A stretch of 64,000 bases of DNA from Stenogyne calaminthoides (GCA_037126765.1 JBBCBC010000001.1:35572804-35636803); one strand, 5' to 3'. Shown: positions 1-11,264, counted from the stretch's first letter. A program made the numbers and translations. Notes: a model not told the origin generated them from the letters alone.

Positions 1-28
1 GCTTGCATTTTATTTATTTCAGGTAATT

Positions 29-1222
29 ATGATGATGTCACTCAACCCGCTTTCGATTATTTTAAACCAAAATAAGCTTACTGGTCTAAATTATTTGGAT
101 TGGAAAAGAAATCTGGACATTGTCCTAGTTGCAAGTGAGTACAAATTTGTGCTCAATACACCTGCTCCTGCCCCCTTGGAACCCGATTCCACTGAAGAGC
201 AAAAGGAGGCTCATAAGAAGTGGCACAAGGCTAATGAGATGGCTCATTGTTAGATTTTGGCCTCGATGTCAAATGTTTTACAACAGCAGCATCAAAACAT
301 GCCTAATGCAGTAGATATGATGTTGAGCCTAAAAGAGCTTTTTGGTGAGAAAGATAGGGCTGTCCGTTTTGAGGCTATGAGGAGCATTATGTCTACCTCT
401 ATGCCAGAGGGAGCGTCCGTGAGGGACCACTGTCTCAAGATGATGGAATATCTAAATGAGATAGAGGTCCTCGGAGGAGAAATCGATGGTAATACCAAGA
501 TCGATATGATCCTGAACTCACTTCCAAAGTCCTTTGAAAATTTCCGTTTAAACGTGATCATGAGTAAGAAGGACTATACCATAGCCGAGCTTCTTGCGGA
601 ATTGGTTGCGGCGGAGGGTCTCATGGGTAAGGGTAAGGGACCACAGGTTCATGTTTCTATTCAAGATGGATCTTCTTCGTCTAAGGGCGGGAAGAAGAAA
701 AAGCCTTCACAGAAAAAGGGTAGTGGAAGCAGTGGGAGCAAGAAAGTGGCGCCTTCTGGTGGAGTGAAAAAGCCGAAAGGCAAATTCTTCAAATGCAACA
801 AGACAGGACACTGGAATTCAGATTGTCCTCTTCTAAAAAAGGATAACTCTGGTACGTCTCTTGCTCTGGTTGTTGAAACATGTTTTGCGGCTTGTTCTGT
901 CTTTTCTTGGGTAGTAGATACAGGAGCCACTGATCATGTTTGTTATACCTTGCAGGGGTTTCTACAGACAAGGCAACTGAGTGAGGGCGAGATTACTATC
1001 GGTTTGAGCAATTTGCGGCGATGGCGATGGGTCGGTCGCATGGGAGATGTGCACTTATGTTTTTCTAATTATGTTTTAGTATTAAAGAACGTTTTATACG
1101 TGCTGAGTTTTTGGAAGAATTTAATTTCAGTTTCGAAGTTATTTATGGATGGATGCTCAGTTGTTTTTAATGACAAAGTTGTTATTATGAGAAATGACTC
1201 TTTAACTGCTTACGCACGTTAG
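29..1222 (+). pseudogene. Cop-1 gag and protease (broken)
   Basis: Gag coats the element RNA and the aspartic protease cuts the polyprotein. The frame from the ATG at 29 is interrupted by one TAG at 251-253 and then runs open to 1222. Residues after the stop match the copia gag (UBN2-type) helical domain. A Lys/Ser/Gly-rich linker leads to a zinc knuckle at about 785-826. The knuckle should be Cx2Cx4Hx4C, but its first Cys is Phe (codon at 785), leaving C-N-K-T-G-H-W-N-S-D-C. The protease motif WVVDTGATDH starts at 908 with the catalytic Asp codon at 917. With the stop and the missing Cys, this copy is unlikely to make a working Gag. Confidence 0.88.
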
Positions 1223-2231
1223 AAAATAATCTTTATACTATTACTTGTGCATACCATACTGTGACTGAAGCTCATTCATCGTCATCATCAAATAAGTGAA
1301 AAGAACCTTCTAAGTTGAATCAAACATACCTTTGGCACCTAAGGTTGGGTCATGCCAATCGAGAAGGATTCAAAGACTGGTAAGTAGTGGGTTTTTGGAG
1401 TCTCTCCAAGTGGAACCATTCTCAGTCTGTGAATCCTGTTTGGAGGGCAAGATGACCTCGAGGCCTTTTAAGGCCAAGGGGAATAGGGCCAATGTTGTGT
1501 TGGAATTGATTCACTCTGATTTGTGTGGGCCCATGTCTGTTCAAGCTAGAGGTGGTTTTGAGTATTTCGTCACTTTCATTGATGATTACTCAAGATATGG
1601 ATATATCTACCTGATGCGCCACTAGTCTGAATGCTTTGGCAAGTTCAAAGAATTTAGGGTAGAAGTGGAGAACCGTCATGGTAAGAGTATCAAGTCACTA
1701 CGATCTGATCGTGGTGGCGAATACCTTAGCAATGAATTTAGGCAACACTTACTAGAGAACGGGATTACATCCCAGATCACCGCGCCTGGTACTCCCCAAC
1801 AGAATGGCATGGCTGAGAGAAGGAATATGACTCTATTGGAGATGGTGAGATCGATGATGAGTTATGCTTCATTACCCACCTCCTTTTAGGGATATGCCTT
1901 GGAAACGGCAGCGTACCTTCTAAATTACGCACCTTCTAAAGCAATTCCAAAAACCCCAATCGAATTGTGACCTGGGCGAAAGCCTAGTCTAAACCACATT
2001 CGGATTTGGGGTTGTCCAGCACATGTGCTGAATAAGGAAGCTGATAAGTTGGCACCTAGAACTGAAGTACGGCTGTATGTAGGATACCCTAAAGGAACAA
2101 AAGGTGGTTATTTTTATAGTCCTAATGACCAGAGGGTGATGGTGAGTACCAATGCCCGGTTTTTAGAGGAAGACTATATGAATGAGCATAAGTCCAACAG
2201 TGAAATCATTCTAAATGAGTTGAGGGGATAA
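1223..2231 (+). pseudogene. Cop-1 integrase (several stop codons)
   Basis: Integrase inserts the cDNA copy into the host genome. After the stop at 1220-1222 the same polyprotein continues through the GAG-pre-integrase zinc region (WHLRLGHAN near 1336, then CESCLEGK near 1430). The catalytic core follows: SDLCGP near 1517 carries the first Asp, LRSDRGGEY near 1697 the second Asp, and NGMAERRN near 1803 the Glu. In-frame stops occur near 1297, 1380, 1624, 1888, 1968 and 2229, several at positions where the family has Trp or Lys. The order and frame are preserved, so this is point-mutation decay and not rearrangement. Confidence 0.87.
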
Positions 2232-2246
2232 AATGGTACACCAAGT

Positions 2247-3986
2247 GTGCAAGAGGAAATACCACAAGAGACTGCACAACGTGGCTACTCTGATGAACCC
2301 TTGTATACATTGCCTCGTCATAGTGGGAGGGTTGTTCATCAACCTGATTGTTTCATGTTTTTGGGAGAGTCTGCGGACTTGATTCCAGATGATGAACATG
2401 ATGATAACGACCCCTGGACTTATAAAGAGGAAATTCAAGACAAAGATGCAGAGTCTTGGCACAAATCTATGGATTCAGAGATTGAATCTATGGATGTTAT
2501 GGAAGTGTATGACCTAAGTGAACTTCCCCATGACAAGAAAGTCGTTGGGTGCAAGTGGGTCTACAGACGTAAGAGAGGATCGAATGGGCAGATTGTTGCT
2601 TTTAAAGCACAGTTGGTGGCAAAGGGTTTTACCCAGAAAGAATGAATCAACTGTGACGAGACCTTTTCACCAGTAGCCATGCTAAAGTCGATCTGGATTC
2701 TCTTATCCATAGCTAATCACATGAACTACGAGATTTGGCAAATGGATGTCAAGATAGCTTTCCTTAATGGAGAGTTGGATAAGGACATCTATATGCAGCA
2801 ACCCGAGGGTTATGTGAAGAAAGGCCAAGAGCATCTAGTCTGGAAGCTGAAAAAGTCTCTTTATGGGCTGAAGCAAGCTTCCAGGTCTTGGAATATTCAT
2901 TTTGATGAGGTGATCAAATCTTTTGGATTCGAACAATGTCAAAATGAAAGTTGTGTGTACAAGAAGAGTAACAGAGACGTAGTGGTATTCTTGGTGTTGT
3001 ACGTAGATGATATTCTTCTTATTGGCAACAATGTGAAAGTATTATCAGACGTAAAGGTGTGGCTTTCAGAGCAGTTTCAAATGAAGGATATGGGAGAAGC
3101 ATCGTACATTCTTGGAATTAAGGTCATTCGTGATCGAAAAAAGAGAATGTTGTGTTTATCTCAAGCGTCTTACATTGATACTGTGGTTACTCGTTTCAGC
3201 ATGCAAAACTCCAAGAAGGGCTTACTACCTTTCAGACATGGAGTTCCCCTATCTAAGGATATGTGTCCTGAGACACAGAAGGAGATAGAGGAAATGTCTA
3301 AGGTTCCTTATGCATCAGCTGTAGGAAGCTTTATGTATGCAATGCTGTGTACGAGGCCTGATATTTGCTATGCAGTTGGCATTGTAGCGAGATATCAGTC
3401 TAACCCTGGTCAAGGGCATTGGATAGCTGTCAAGCACATTCTCAAGTATTTGAAAAGGACTCGAGATTATGCGCTGGTATACCAGTCAGACAGCATGATT
3501 CCTTTGGGTTATACCGATTCAGATTTCCAAGCTGATCGAGATGAACGGAAGTCTACCTCGCGTTATGTGTTTATGCTTAGAGGCGGAGCCATATCTTGGA
3601 GAAGTGTAAAGCAGAAATGCATTGCGGACTCCACTATGGAAGCCGAGTACATAGCTGCCTCAGAAGCTGCTAAGGAGGCTGTCTGGCTACGTAGTTTCTT
3701 ACTGGACTTAGGGGTTTTTAAGAGTATGCCGAGGTGTATCACCATTTATTGTGATAACGTGGGTGCAGTGGCAAACTCGAAAGAACCTAGAGCCCACAAA
3801 GCTAGTAAACACATAGAGCGGAAGTACCACATTATACGAGACATCGTAAATCGAGGAGACGTGGTTGTGGCTAAGATTGCATCGTTGGACAACCTGGCTG
3901 ATCCTTTCACAAAGACTCTAGCAATTAAAGTCTTTGAGAAACATGTAGAGGGTCTTGATTTACGATGTATTACAGCTAGACTTTAG
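2247..3986 (+). pseudogene. Cop-1 reverse transcriptase and RNase H
   Basis: This part copies element RNA into DNA and degrades the RNA strand. The reverse transcriptase starts around VGCKWVYRRKRG near 2548, with one TGA at 2643 where the family usually has Gly. The catalytic YVDD is encoded at 3000-3011. RNase H follows with YTDSDF near 3511, STMEAEYIAAS near 3631 and CDNVGAV near 3751, and ends at the TAG at 3984-3986. From 2679 to 3986 the frame is open for 435 codons, so the C-terminal half is the best preserved part of Cop-1. Confidence 0.9.
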
Positions 3987-4054
3987 TATAAGTGGGAGAA
4001 TTGTTATGGCTTCATGTGTATACTAAAAGTTTAGCTTTAGTATAAGTGGGAGAT
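3981..4054 (+). other. Duplicated polypurine tract of Cop-1
   Basis: The plus-strand primer AGTATAAGTGGGAGA occurs twice, at 3985-3999 and 4039-4053, in a repeated block offset by 54 bp. The second copy lies directly before the LTR start at 4055. Between them is a short stretch resembling a mutated LTR start (TGTTATGG, then GTGTATACT). Confidence 0.75.
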
Positions 4055-5276
4055 TGTTGGTGTATACTGTAAAGCAAACTTTTAGTGAGCTTTTGTGGAT
4101 GTATATTCAATTTCCTTATTATCTGAAATAAATGGTTTTTCACATTATTGCATTCTTATAAATTGCTTATGTGTCTACTTATCTTATATTGTAGACTATG
4201 TGGTGGATTTGTAGTCACACAGAAGATCACATTGTCAAGTTTCTTATAAGATATAAACAGTATTCACAACTGAGATAGTTCTGGACATAACTATTGGTTT
4301 AAGTTGTAGTATAAACTTGTTGGTGGCTTGTCTTGGCCATTAGTTTATACTAGTGCGCTATGTCGTATTGAATGGGTTACAGATAAGACATGTTCTTCTA
4401 TTCTGAGTGTTATGAAGAACTAGAGGTCTTGGTGACTTTTGTAATTCTCAACCCTAAGTGTGGTATTTAGATATGTGGGGTGCTTGTTCACTGCTTTGAT
4501 TTACTATAGGTGAGAATCTTGGTAGATCTCTCACACTTCGTATTTTGGGTAGTGACATCGCTCGCATGATATATATTTATTGTCATTGGGGCACCGTGTC
4601 CTGGACATCCAGGATGATGACATCCCCTTGAGGAAACTCATAAAGGATTGTCGTATTAAACCCTGCAGGTGGATTTAATCCGTACGACAACAAGGTTGAG
4701 TGGTACTACTCAAGGAATAATAGATATTAATTAATTAAAGCAATTGGAAGCTTTAATAATAATTAATGGACGTGCGATATCTTTAACAGGGGAAATTATA
4801 AAGTCTAATAGAATCCTTGATTCGGTTCGGGATAGGACGGGAGTGCAACATTAATTCTCTAGTGGGATGAATTAATGTTCTCGGGCCAAATTAATGTTCT
4901 AGGCTGAACATAAGAATATTTGGGTCCGAAAGAAGCCCAAACCCTATACCTTCTAGTGGATCCCTAGTCTGGCCCACGAAAACCTATGGAGTGTATAAAA
5001 AGGTATTTGTTTCATCCGGAACCCTAAGGCACACGAAATCAGATCTGAAAAACATAGCAGCCAGCAAACTAGGGTTTTGGGTGACGAAATCGCAGGCCAT
5101 TCTCCACGTTCAATAGACTGCTATCCACCCGGCATTCGAATGAGGTTGGGAAACAGATTAGAAGATCTGCAGCGGAATCAATACCTCGATCTTCAAGGGT
5201 AACGAAATCTGAACTTTTGCTCTAGTCGCGTGTTTAGGTTTTATTATCTGTTACGTATTTGTTTTGGCATCCAATA
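4055..5276 (+). repeat. Cop-1 3' LTR
   Basis: The LTR begins TGTTGGTGTATACT right after a polypurine tract. It contains a TATA-type box (tataaaa, 4994-5000). The right edge is set at CCAATA (5271-5276), a decayed version of the expected CCAACA; TCCA ending at 5273 is an alternative. Its overall layout resembles the three solo LTRs at 51518, 54106 and 57575 (TGTTGG.GT.TATACTG start, 'gaaataaa' stretch, 'atattaattaatta' tracts), so these may be related copia lineages. The 5' LTR is not available for comparison. Confidence 0.82.
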
Positions 5277-5409
5277 TCGATCCTGGCAACGAACTGCCCT
5301 CACCTGCGTGTTCCGTCAATGTTGTCTTAGAATCAGAAAATGATTGGATATTTTATTAAGAAGGATGCGTGATTACAGAAAATACCTATCATCTGATACT
5401 AAGATGTCT

Positions 5410-6622
5410 TCATCCCACGTGCTTGAATCTTTGAAGTTCTTTCGGAATACCAAAAAGTCTGTACATCCTCTGCATCAGCTGTTCCAGTCTGTCTCTCCCG
5501 ATGATCCCTCCTTTCTTTGCAAATGCATAATAGGCTTTCTTAAACTGGATAGGATCAAGATTCTTATCTGGACGCAGTGGTGGAATAAGTTGTTCGAAGG
5601 GAGGAGCTTCAGGTATTAACGACATAATCTTCCCTTCCTTCATAACAATCTGGTAGAAATCAGGGTACTTTGTTTCTAACCAGTTCCGGAATTCATCATC
5701 ATTGGCAATTTGGTCTTGATGAATCGGAATCATCTCCAAGATGTACACATCACACAACCATTCCGCCCTGATCTGGTCCCACTCAGGAAGCAGATCTTCC
5801 CGACCACAGAGGATGTCATTAATAGTCGCCGAAAAAGCTCTCTCTTCCCAGTCAATGTCCTCTGCAGCAGCTTCCTTCTTTCTCTGCTTCCGAATGTATG
5901 CGACGTTATGTCCTTCAGCCTCTGCCATCTTCTGCTTCTTAATGGCAGCTTCTATTATCTTCTATATTTTCTGCTCTTGAGTTTGTTCAGGAGACATCTG
6001 GCTTCTGGATTTTGTAGCGGTTATCTGACCTTGTCCCCGAGCTACAGCAGTTGATTTAATCACCTTGCCCTTGCCTTTCTTTCTTATCAGAGGTTGTTCA
6101 GATTCGGCTTGTTCTTCCTCTTCTGCATGTAGTTTCTTAGCAAGTTCAAGGTTTTTTGCTTGATCATCAGATTCCATCCTTTTCTGCACAGAAGAAGAAA
6201 AATCTTCGATTTTGTCAACTCTGGCAACAACCTCCGACAAAGTTGACTTCTGCTCCGTGATTTCTTTTCCTTGAGCCTCCTTGTTGTGTTGCTCCACAGT
6301 TTGTTTCCTTGAGCCTCCTTGACTTCTGCTCCGTGATTTCTTTTCCTTGAACTCTGGCAACAATCTCCTTGTTGTGTTGCTCCACAGTTTGTTTCAGTTC
6401 TTCATAAAGAATGGCATCAGAAGGAATGACCTTGACTTCAGACGGAGTGACATCAGGTATATCAGATGAGGTGGCTTTTGGTATTTTCGCATCAAAAGTT
6501 ACCATCTGCATCTGTTTTTCTAGATCTTGTTCTTCCCTCTTTTTGGTTACATCAAAAAGATGTGACAGTCTGAGATTCAGAGCCCGAAATTGACTCCTCA
6601 TCTCCTCCATAAGTTCCTCCAC
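5410..6622 (-). pseudogene. Sire-2 accessory ('env-like') protein, C-terminal part
   Basis: This is the 3' end of the extra gene that SIRE-type elements carry after pol; its function is not established. Three overlapping frames cover it: 6622-6215, 6363-5962 and 5928-5410. The first is rich in Glu, Lys and Gln with a heptad-like pattern (MEELMEEMRSQFRALNLRLS), suggesting a coiled coil. The last 172 codons end in a conserved block (LLPEWDQIRAEW, then LETKYPDFYQ) that matches the decayed end of the Sire-1 accessory gene (VLEEWRGEG, then LLTFYPKYLQ near 21080-21170). A scrambled internal duplication at 6218-6394 is probably what breaks the frame. The true end may lie to the left, beyond Cop-1. 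Confidence 0.7.
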
Positions 6623-6727
6623 AGCAAGAGGAGTGATCTGGACATTTGTAGAAGTAGGTGCAGAACCCAGTAGCCTGTTTAATCCTGATTCAATGGCCTT
6701 CCTGGTCTGATCAACAGAACGTTCAAA

Positions 6728-8567
6728 TCATTTCCAGCCAAGATCCATACAGGAGTCAGTCCTCTCTGAAGATCCCCAGACACTTTCCAAGAGAACCTGC
6801 GTCTCTCCAAGCATATCAGTCTGGATCTTTAGCTTCTCAGCTAGAGGATCAACCCGTTTCATTACAGAGCCGAGGATAGAATCATGTATGTGGGTGATCT
6901 TTTCAACAGTTAGCATCCTCTCTCTGTGAACCAGGTTCCTATGTCCTTCTTCGAACCGCTTCATCAGATCTGCAGTGAGATCTTGTATTTTCGATGTCAT
7001 AAGATCTAGGATATTTGCACTCAGCATAGCAGTATGGTCAGATGTTGATGCCTTGCTAAGCTGTGTCTCATCTGTAGCACCCATACCTAGTTCATCGGTA
7101 GCTTCCTCAAAGTCTTCATCAACTTGAGGTTCTTCTGATTCTTCAATCTCCCTGGCAATCCCAAACCTGTCATGAATTAGCCATATGATATCATCATCAG
7201 AAGCCAATTCAGCAGTGCTCTCAACTCCTGCATTCTCCAAGCATCTCAACTCCAGATCCACAAAGTAGTCAGAGTCTATAGATTCCATGAGGATCAGAAA
7301 CTCCTCGATTTTTTTCAACCTCACATCCCTCCAGAACACAATCTCTTCAATCTTGTGTTGAAGGCTAGGCTGATTAAACAAATCTGGGCACAGTTCAAGC
7401 AGATATTCCTTTACCTGCTGCTTCAGAATGTATAGCATTGGGCTCTTTTCATCTGGAGATCCAAGTAGTGTTTTGGTGTTGAAGGGGTTGTGAGACATTG
7501 AGACATAGAGATCATCTCTAGGCATAGTCTCAGCAGGTTCTCCAACTACTTCAGTTGCAGGTACAGATGTGGTAGTTGGCTCAGATGGGTGTATTTGTGG
7601 TTCAATAGCTATTTTAGATTGAGGTTGAGGAGGTGTAGGAATATTTGTTTGTTCCGTGGGTTGAGGTGCGGATGGGTTGACTGGAGGTTGTGGTATAAGA
7701 GGAATTTCCAGTTGAGATGAGGGTTGATCAGGGTGTATTGTCTCAACTGGGGTTGGATAAGGTATCTGGGCTTGGGTTGTTTCTGGTTGAGATGGTTGAG
7801 TAATATCTGGTTGATCAGGTTGAAGATAGGTAGTGAGTTGTTTGGGGGGAGATGGTAAGGGTGTATTTTGTTGAGGTGATGGTGGGGTAGGTGATCTGGG
7901 AAAGTGAGTGGATTCACGACTCTTAAATAGTGAACTCAGGTGTGCCGAGTCAGATGGTTCGGATTGAACCTCTTCAAGATTTTCTTCTGCAACATCACCA
8001 ACCTCCATCTTATCAGACTCCTCCATTATTGTCAGCTCTAGATCTGTACTGACTGTGTGTTCAGAACTCACAGCAGTCTCCTTACCAGGTAACTCAATTT
8101 GCAGTAACCCTCCTGACTCTAGAACTTCAACATCATTGTCCTCGTCATGAAGACCCTTAGAAGGCATTCCAGTCCCCTTTGACAACATAGAGGTGAGTTT
8201 CTTCTGTCGCTTCTTACCTGCGACAGAAGGCTTACTCACAGCCTGTTTTCTCTTTTGTAGTTCTGGCCTTTGATGGGGCTCTTCCTTCTGTCTGCACAGA
8301 TGATGTGTGTTTAGATTTCGGCACATATGGGGCTGGGTCATCATCAGGTTGCCCAGACAGTTCTTCATCTTTGTGTAGCAATGCCTTGAACTTCTCCAAG
8401 TATTGCTTTCGCCCAATGTCTGACCAAGGATAGTTGAGAAGCTTATCAGCAATGATTATCGAGACCTTTTGAATGTTGGAGATGTTCTTGGTCAGCACAA
8501 CTTGATTGTTTTTGTCCTTGGCAAACTTTGCAGTTTCCTGCAGCAACCGATGCTTGAATAACCCCAT
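6728..8567 (-). pseudogene. Sire-2 accessory protein, middle part with Pro-rich linker
   Basis: Two frames join here. Codons from 8567 to 8232 follow directly after an in-frame TAG at 8568-8570. A second frame continues to 6728, so there is a frameshift around 8232-8270. The protein has a basic stretch (KKRQKK), an acidic region, and then a long linker rich in Pro, Gln, Thr and Ser at about 7950-7500. After that comes a folded-looking segment (MLYILKQQVKEYLLELCPDL) and a helical, probably coiled-coil, stretch (MTSKIQDLTADLMKRFEEG). No signal peptide or membrane segment is obvious, so a real envelope role is not supported by this sequence. The family is known only as a SIRE accessory ORF. Confidence 0.65.
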
Positions 8568-9131
8568 CTAGTTCATGTCTGGGGCCTTCTCAATGATTGC
8601 GGTCATCGCATGCTGCTTTTGCTGGGTTAGAGCATCTGGGCTAAATGCTATCCCAAGAATTACCTTCGAGACAATCTCGAAAAGCAGCCTATACTTCCTT
8701 CGGAGGTAGGGAACCTTGACATTTTTTATGTGTGAGATGTTCTCAGGCCTCAACAGCACTTTCTGCAGATACTCTTTATTTGACATCCCAGCTGTGAACT
8801 CATCAGGGTAGTTTCTGCCCATTTGAAGACCAAAAATCCACCTGAGATCCTCGTTGGTGACATCGATTCTGTTCCCACCGACGAATGAGAATAACTCCTT
8901 ATTGTCCGTCTCCTTTAGCTTTCTCAGAAATTCTAGTGATTCAATGATATGGACACTGCTCAAATGGCGATAGCAGAATTGTTTGAGTCCACAGGTTCTT
9001 AGACATTCCAAAATCTCCCTTGATTCTGGATCATTTGTGACATTGAATATGACATACTTTTCATTGATGACATTTTTTATCATGGAAGTATAATCACAAC
9101 TTCCCGATGGTACTATAGATGAAGATTCCAT
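8568..9131 (-). pseudogene. Sire-2 accessory protein, N-terminal domain
   Basis: The best start is the ATG at 9131: it sits four bases after a strong acceptor (GCCTTCAG, AG at 9136-9135), and the reading frame above it is intron-like. The domain aligns by eye with the start of the Sire-1 accessory gene: HIIESLEFLRKLKETDN with FVKEVIEFIYNLKVDEED, IDVTNEDLRWIFGL with LYITPKNLNDVFEL, and YRLLFEIVSKVILG with YRVLMDIVSKCIMS. These are clearly homologous proteins with different sequences, so the domain has been kept over some time. A TAG at 8568-8570 ends this frame; the next frame resumes at once with MGLFKHRLL. It may be related to the plant retroelement accessory domains annotated as putative transposon proteins; I cannot confirm that here. 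Confidence 0.7.
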
Positions 9132-9360
9132 TTTCTGAAGGCATAAACAATTACACAAATTTAGGACTAAGTGAAAGAGCATAATCAATCACACAATTTT
9201 ATACATAAAAGAGCAATTATGCGAAACATACATGTTGGGAGATGAATTTAATAAAGATATATGATTTTGATTAAGATCCCAAAACCCCTAAGTATGACAT
9301 GTTCAGAATGATCTTGATAGTTGAGTCAGGATTCAGTTTTAGAGTACTCAGGATGTTATC

Positions 9361-10010
9361 TGCAAAATGTATAGTCGCCAGAGATATAGTTCGATAGGTT
9401 CAAGACTCAAGAACTCAAGATGTTTCAAGTATCCAAGTTTCGTGGATGAAAGTGAGATATCAAGACTCAAAGATGATACCGAAAATCAAGACTCAACATT
9501 TAAGACTCAAGACATCACCAAGATAAACTACAAAGATTCAAGACCTCAAGACTCGAAGACCTCAAGACTCGTAAGACTCAAGACATAAAGATCAAGATCA
9601 AGAATCAAGATCAAGATTATCAAGGCACAAGAATTATCAAGACTCAAGAATGTCTTCAATGCTCAAGATGAACTCCGAGTGTTCCGAGGCACCGATAATA
9701 TCTATCCAAGGATGCAATATCGGTAAGATCGCGATTCCTTAAGAGTTAGATATTGCCAAGACATTCAAATGCGCATAAAAAGAAACCAAGTCGAAGTGTT
9801 GTTAAGGTTATATCAAACTCGAGTTTGTAACCAAAAGAGCCGCTGAAGGTGTCTACCTTTAACTCGAGACAAAAGTCAAAAAGAGGAAGACGACATCATA
9901 CCATATCCGACAATCGACAAAGGATGTGTCATTTGAAAAAGGATGTCGGAAGTACAAAAGTTCCAGATCGCAAAAAAGGTGAAGACCGGCTACATGAAAG
10001 GCTATTGCCT
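9361..10010. other. Patch with CAG/CTG replaced by CG-type triplets (probable sequencing artefact)
   Basis: Against the 3' LTR (22021-22680), nearly every CAG and CTG is altered here: ttcaggat reads ttcgat, gcactgat reads gcaccgat, tgtcagaag reads tgtcggaag, cagactgc reads cagatcgc. CTGAAG repeatedly reads CAAG. Bases outside these triplets agree well. The changes hit a symmetric CHG context and produce CG, unlike natural deamination, which would give TAG or CTA. Confidence 0.75.
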
Positions 10011-10133
10011 AAAAACGTGTTAGGGAGTTTCAAACCCTAAAATATAGCTTTCTTTCTCACACACCGTAAGAGGAAACTCACAAAGTTATCTCTCCAACGG
10101 ATAGTTTTTAAGAGTGACCTTGGTGTATGCCTA

Positions 10134-10141
10134 TAAATACT
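10134..10141 (+). promoter_or_regulatory. TATA box of the Sire-1 5' LTR
   Basis: The octamer tataaata lies about 900 bp into the LTR and is conserved in the 3' LTR (22808-22815). Related SIRE LTRs in the window have a similar box (37867-37884, 36472-36487, and 35097-35105 on the minus strand). It probably drives the genomic RNA. Confidence 0.7.
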
Positions 10142-10449
10142 GGTGACCCTCTACATTGTAAGGTTACGGGAAATTTATACACAACTCAAGAGCTCAAACT
10201 TATTCTTGTAAAAGTGAAAGCACTCGAAAAACCTTGAATTTCCCAAGTGCTTCTATATTGAAGAGAGCTCACTATACTAAGCCTAGCTTGATAAGATTTA
10301 TCCAAAGCTTAGTCGAGATATCCTAACCCTTTGCATTGTGCTTCATTGTAAAGGATATCTCATCCTAGTTGGAAACCAACCGAGAAACCCCCAAAACCCT
10401 TGAGAAGGTAATTGGAGTGTGTTTGTTGGTGAGAAAGAGTTGTAAAGAG

Positions 10450-10680
10450 TTAGTAAACTACGCGGAGTAGTCAGAAAACTCTAGAGGAGAAGTTAGTAAG
10501 CTACAGGGGTAGCCTGAAAGCTTGTGTGTGATTGAGTAAGTAAACTACGGAGGTAGTCAGAAAACTCAAGGTCGGGTTGAGTAAGTAAACTACGTGGAGT
10601 AGTCAGAAAACTCAGGGCCGAGATGAGTAAGTAAACTAAGAGGTAGTCAGAAAGCTCAGAAGTTTATAGTGAATTTCTCT
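10450..10680 (+). repeat. Tandem repeats in the Sire-1 LTR, about 46-bp units
   Basis: About five imperfect units share GTAAACTACG, a short variable stretch, then AGTAGTCAGAAAACTC. The same block is in the 3' LTR at about 23115-23340. It lies downstream of the TATA box, so it would be in the transcribed leader. Confidence 0.75.
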
Positions 10681-11246
10681 GAAGAGTCAGGGAGAGTGGA
10701 CGTAGAAGCTTGAGTTTCTGAACCACTATAATTGTTGTGTTCTTTATTGCTTTCCTTATCTGTACTTAACTGTTGCATTGACTTGATTTGAAAGCATACT
10801 TTTCACTGATATTCAGTTGGAATCAATCCACTGAAGTTGCATAAGTGAATCACAGCCTAATCACTATTTCATAAAGGGAAGGTTTTTCAGCAAAGCTTAA
10901 AACGAGTATAATCTAAAGGGCCAACCATTTCGCACGATTGAGTAGCTAGAACAGATAGTTATCAAACTGAACTCTCTTCTGAGGATTCAGTAAGTTAGTT
11001 ATCTGATCCAAGCAACTCAGGATCTCTGACACTCAGGACCCAGTTGGGATTATCTGAGGTATCTGAAAGCAGCTCAGGATCACTGTCTCAGTAGACTCTG
11101 ACTCAGAGCGATCTGTGCTTCTCATAACCTAATCTTCAGGATTATCTAACCCAAGCTGACCTCAGTAAGAAAAAGTTTTAAAATCACTGAACACGTGTAT
11201 TCCCCCCCATATACGTGTAAGACTCGTTTGCACCGGGACCAACAAG

Positions 11247-11264
11247 TGGTATCAGAGCAGTGGT
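11247..11264 (+). other. Primer-binding site of Sire-1 (initiator tRNA-Met type)
   Basis: TGGTATCAGAGCAGTGG lies two bases after the 5' LTR. This is the usual copia site complementary to the 3' end of plant initiator tRNA-Met, where minus-strand DNA synthesis starts. Confidence 0.9.

Larger units (their letters stand above)
1..5276 (+). mobile_element. Ty1/copia retrotransposon Cop-1, lacking its 5' LTR in this window
   Basis: The domain order gag, protease, integrase, reverse transcriptase, RNase H identifies Ty1/copia. The window opens in the leader just before gag, so the 5' LTR and primer-binding site lie to the left. The coding region is broken by many in-frame stops, but its frame is largely kept. 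Several stops look like G-to-A or C-to-T changes, for example Trp codons turned into TAG or TGA near 1888 and 1968, as expected when methylated DNA decays. The right end abuts the accessory gene of Sire-2, into which Cop-1 appears to have inserted. The target duplication cannot be checked because the left end is missing. Confidence 0.9.
9233..11244 (+). repeat. Sire-1 5' LTR
   Basis: The LTR runs from TGTTGGGAGATG to GGGACCAACA and is followed two bases later by the primer-binding site. It contains a TATA box (tataaata, 10134-10141) and a tandem-repeat block at about 10450-10680. In 9361-10010 it differs strongly from the 3' LTR, always at CAG/CTG positions. Confidence 0.95.

Noticed and set aside
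7609..7917. 102-codon Pro/Asn/Leu-rich ORF on the minus strand
   Set aside because: It is an alternate frame of the repetitive Pro-rich linker of the Sire-2 accessory gene.
5410..9131. True viral-type envelope protein in Sire-2
   Set aside because: No signal peptide, fusion peptide or transmembrane anchor is visible; only the position after pol supports the traditional label.
11247..11264. tRNA gene
   Set aside because: Only the 3'-end complement of tRNA-Met is present; no cloverleaf can be formed, so it is a primer-binding site.
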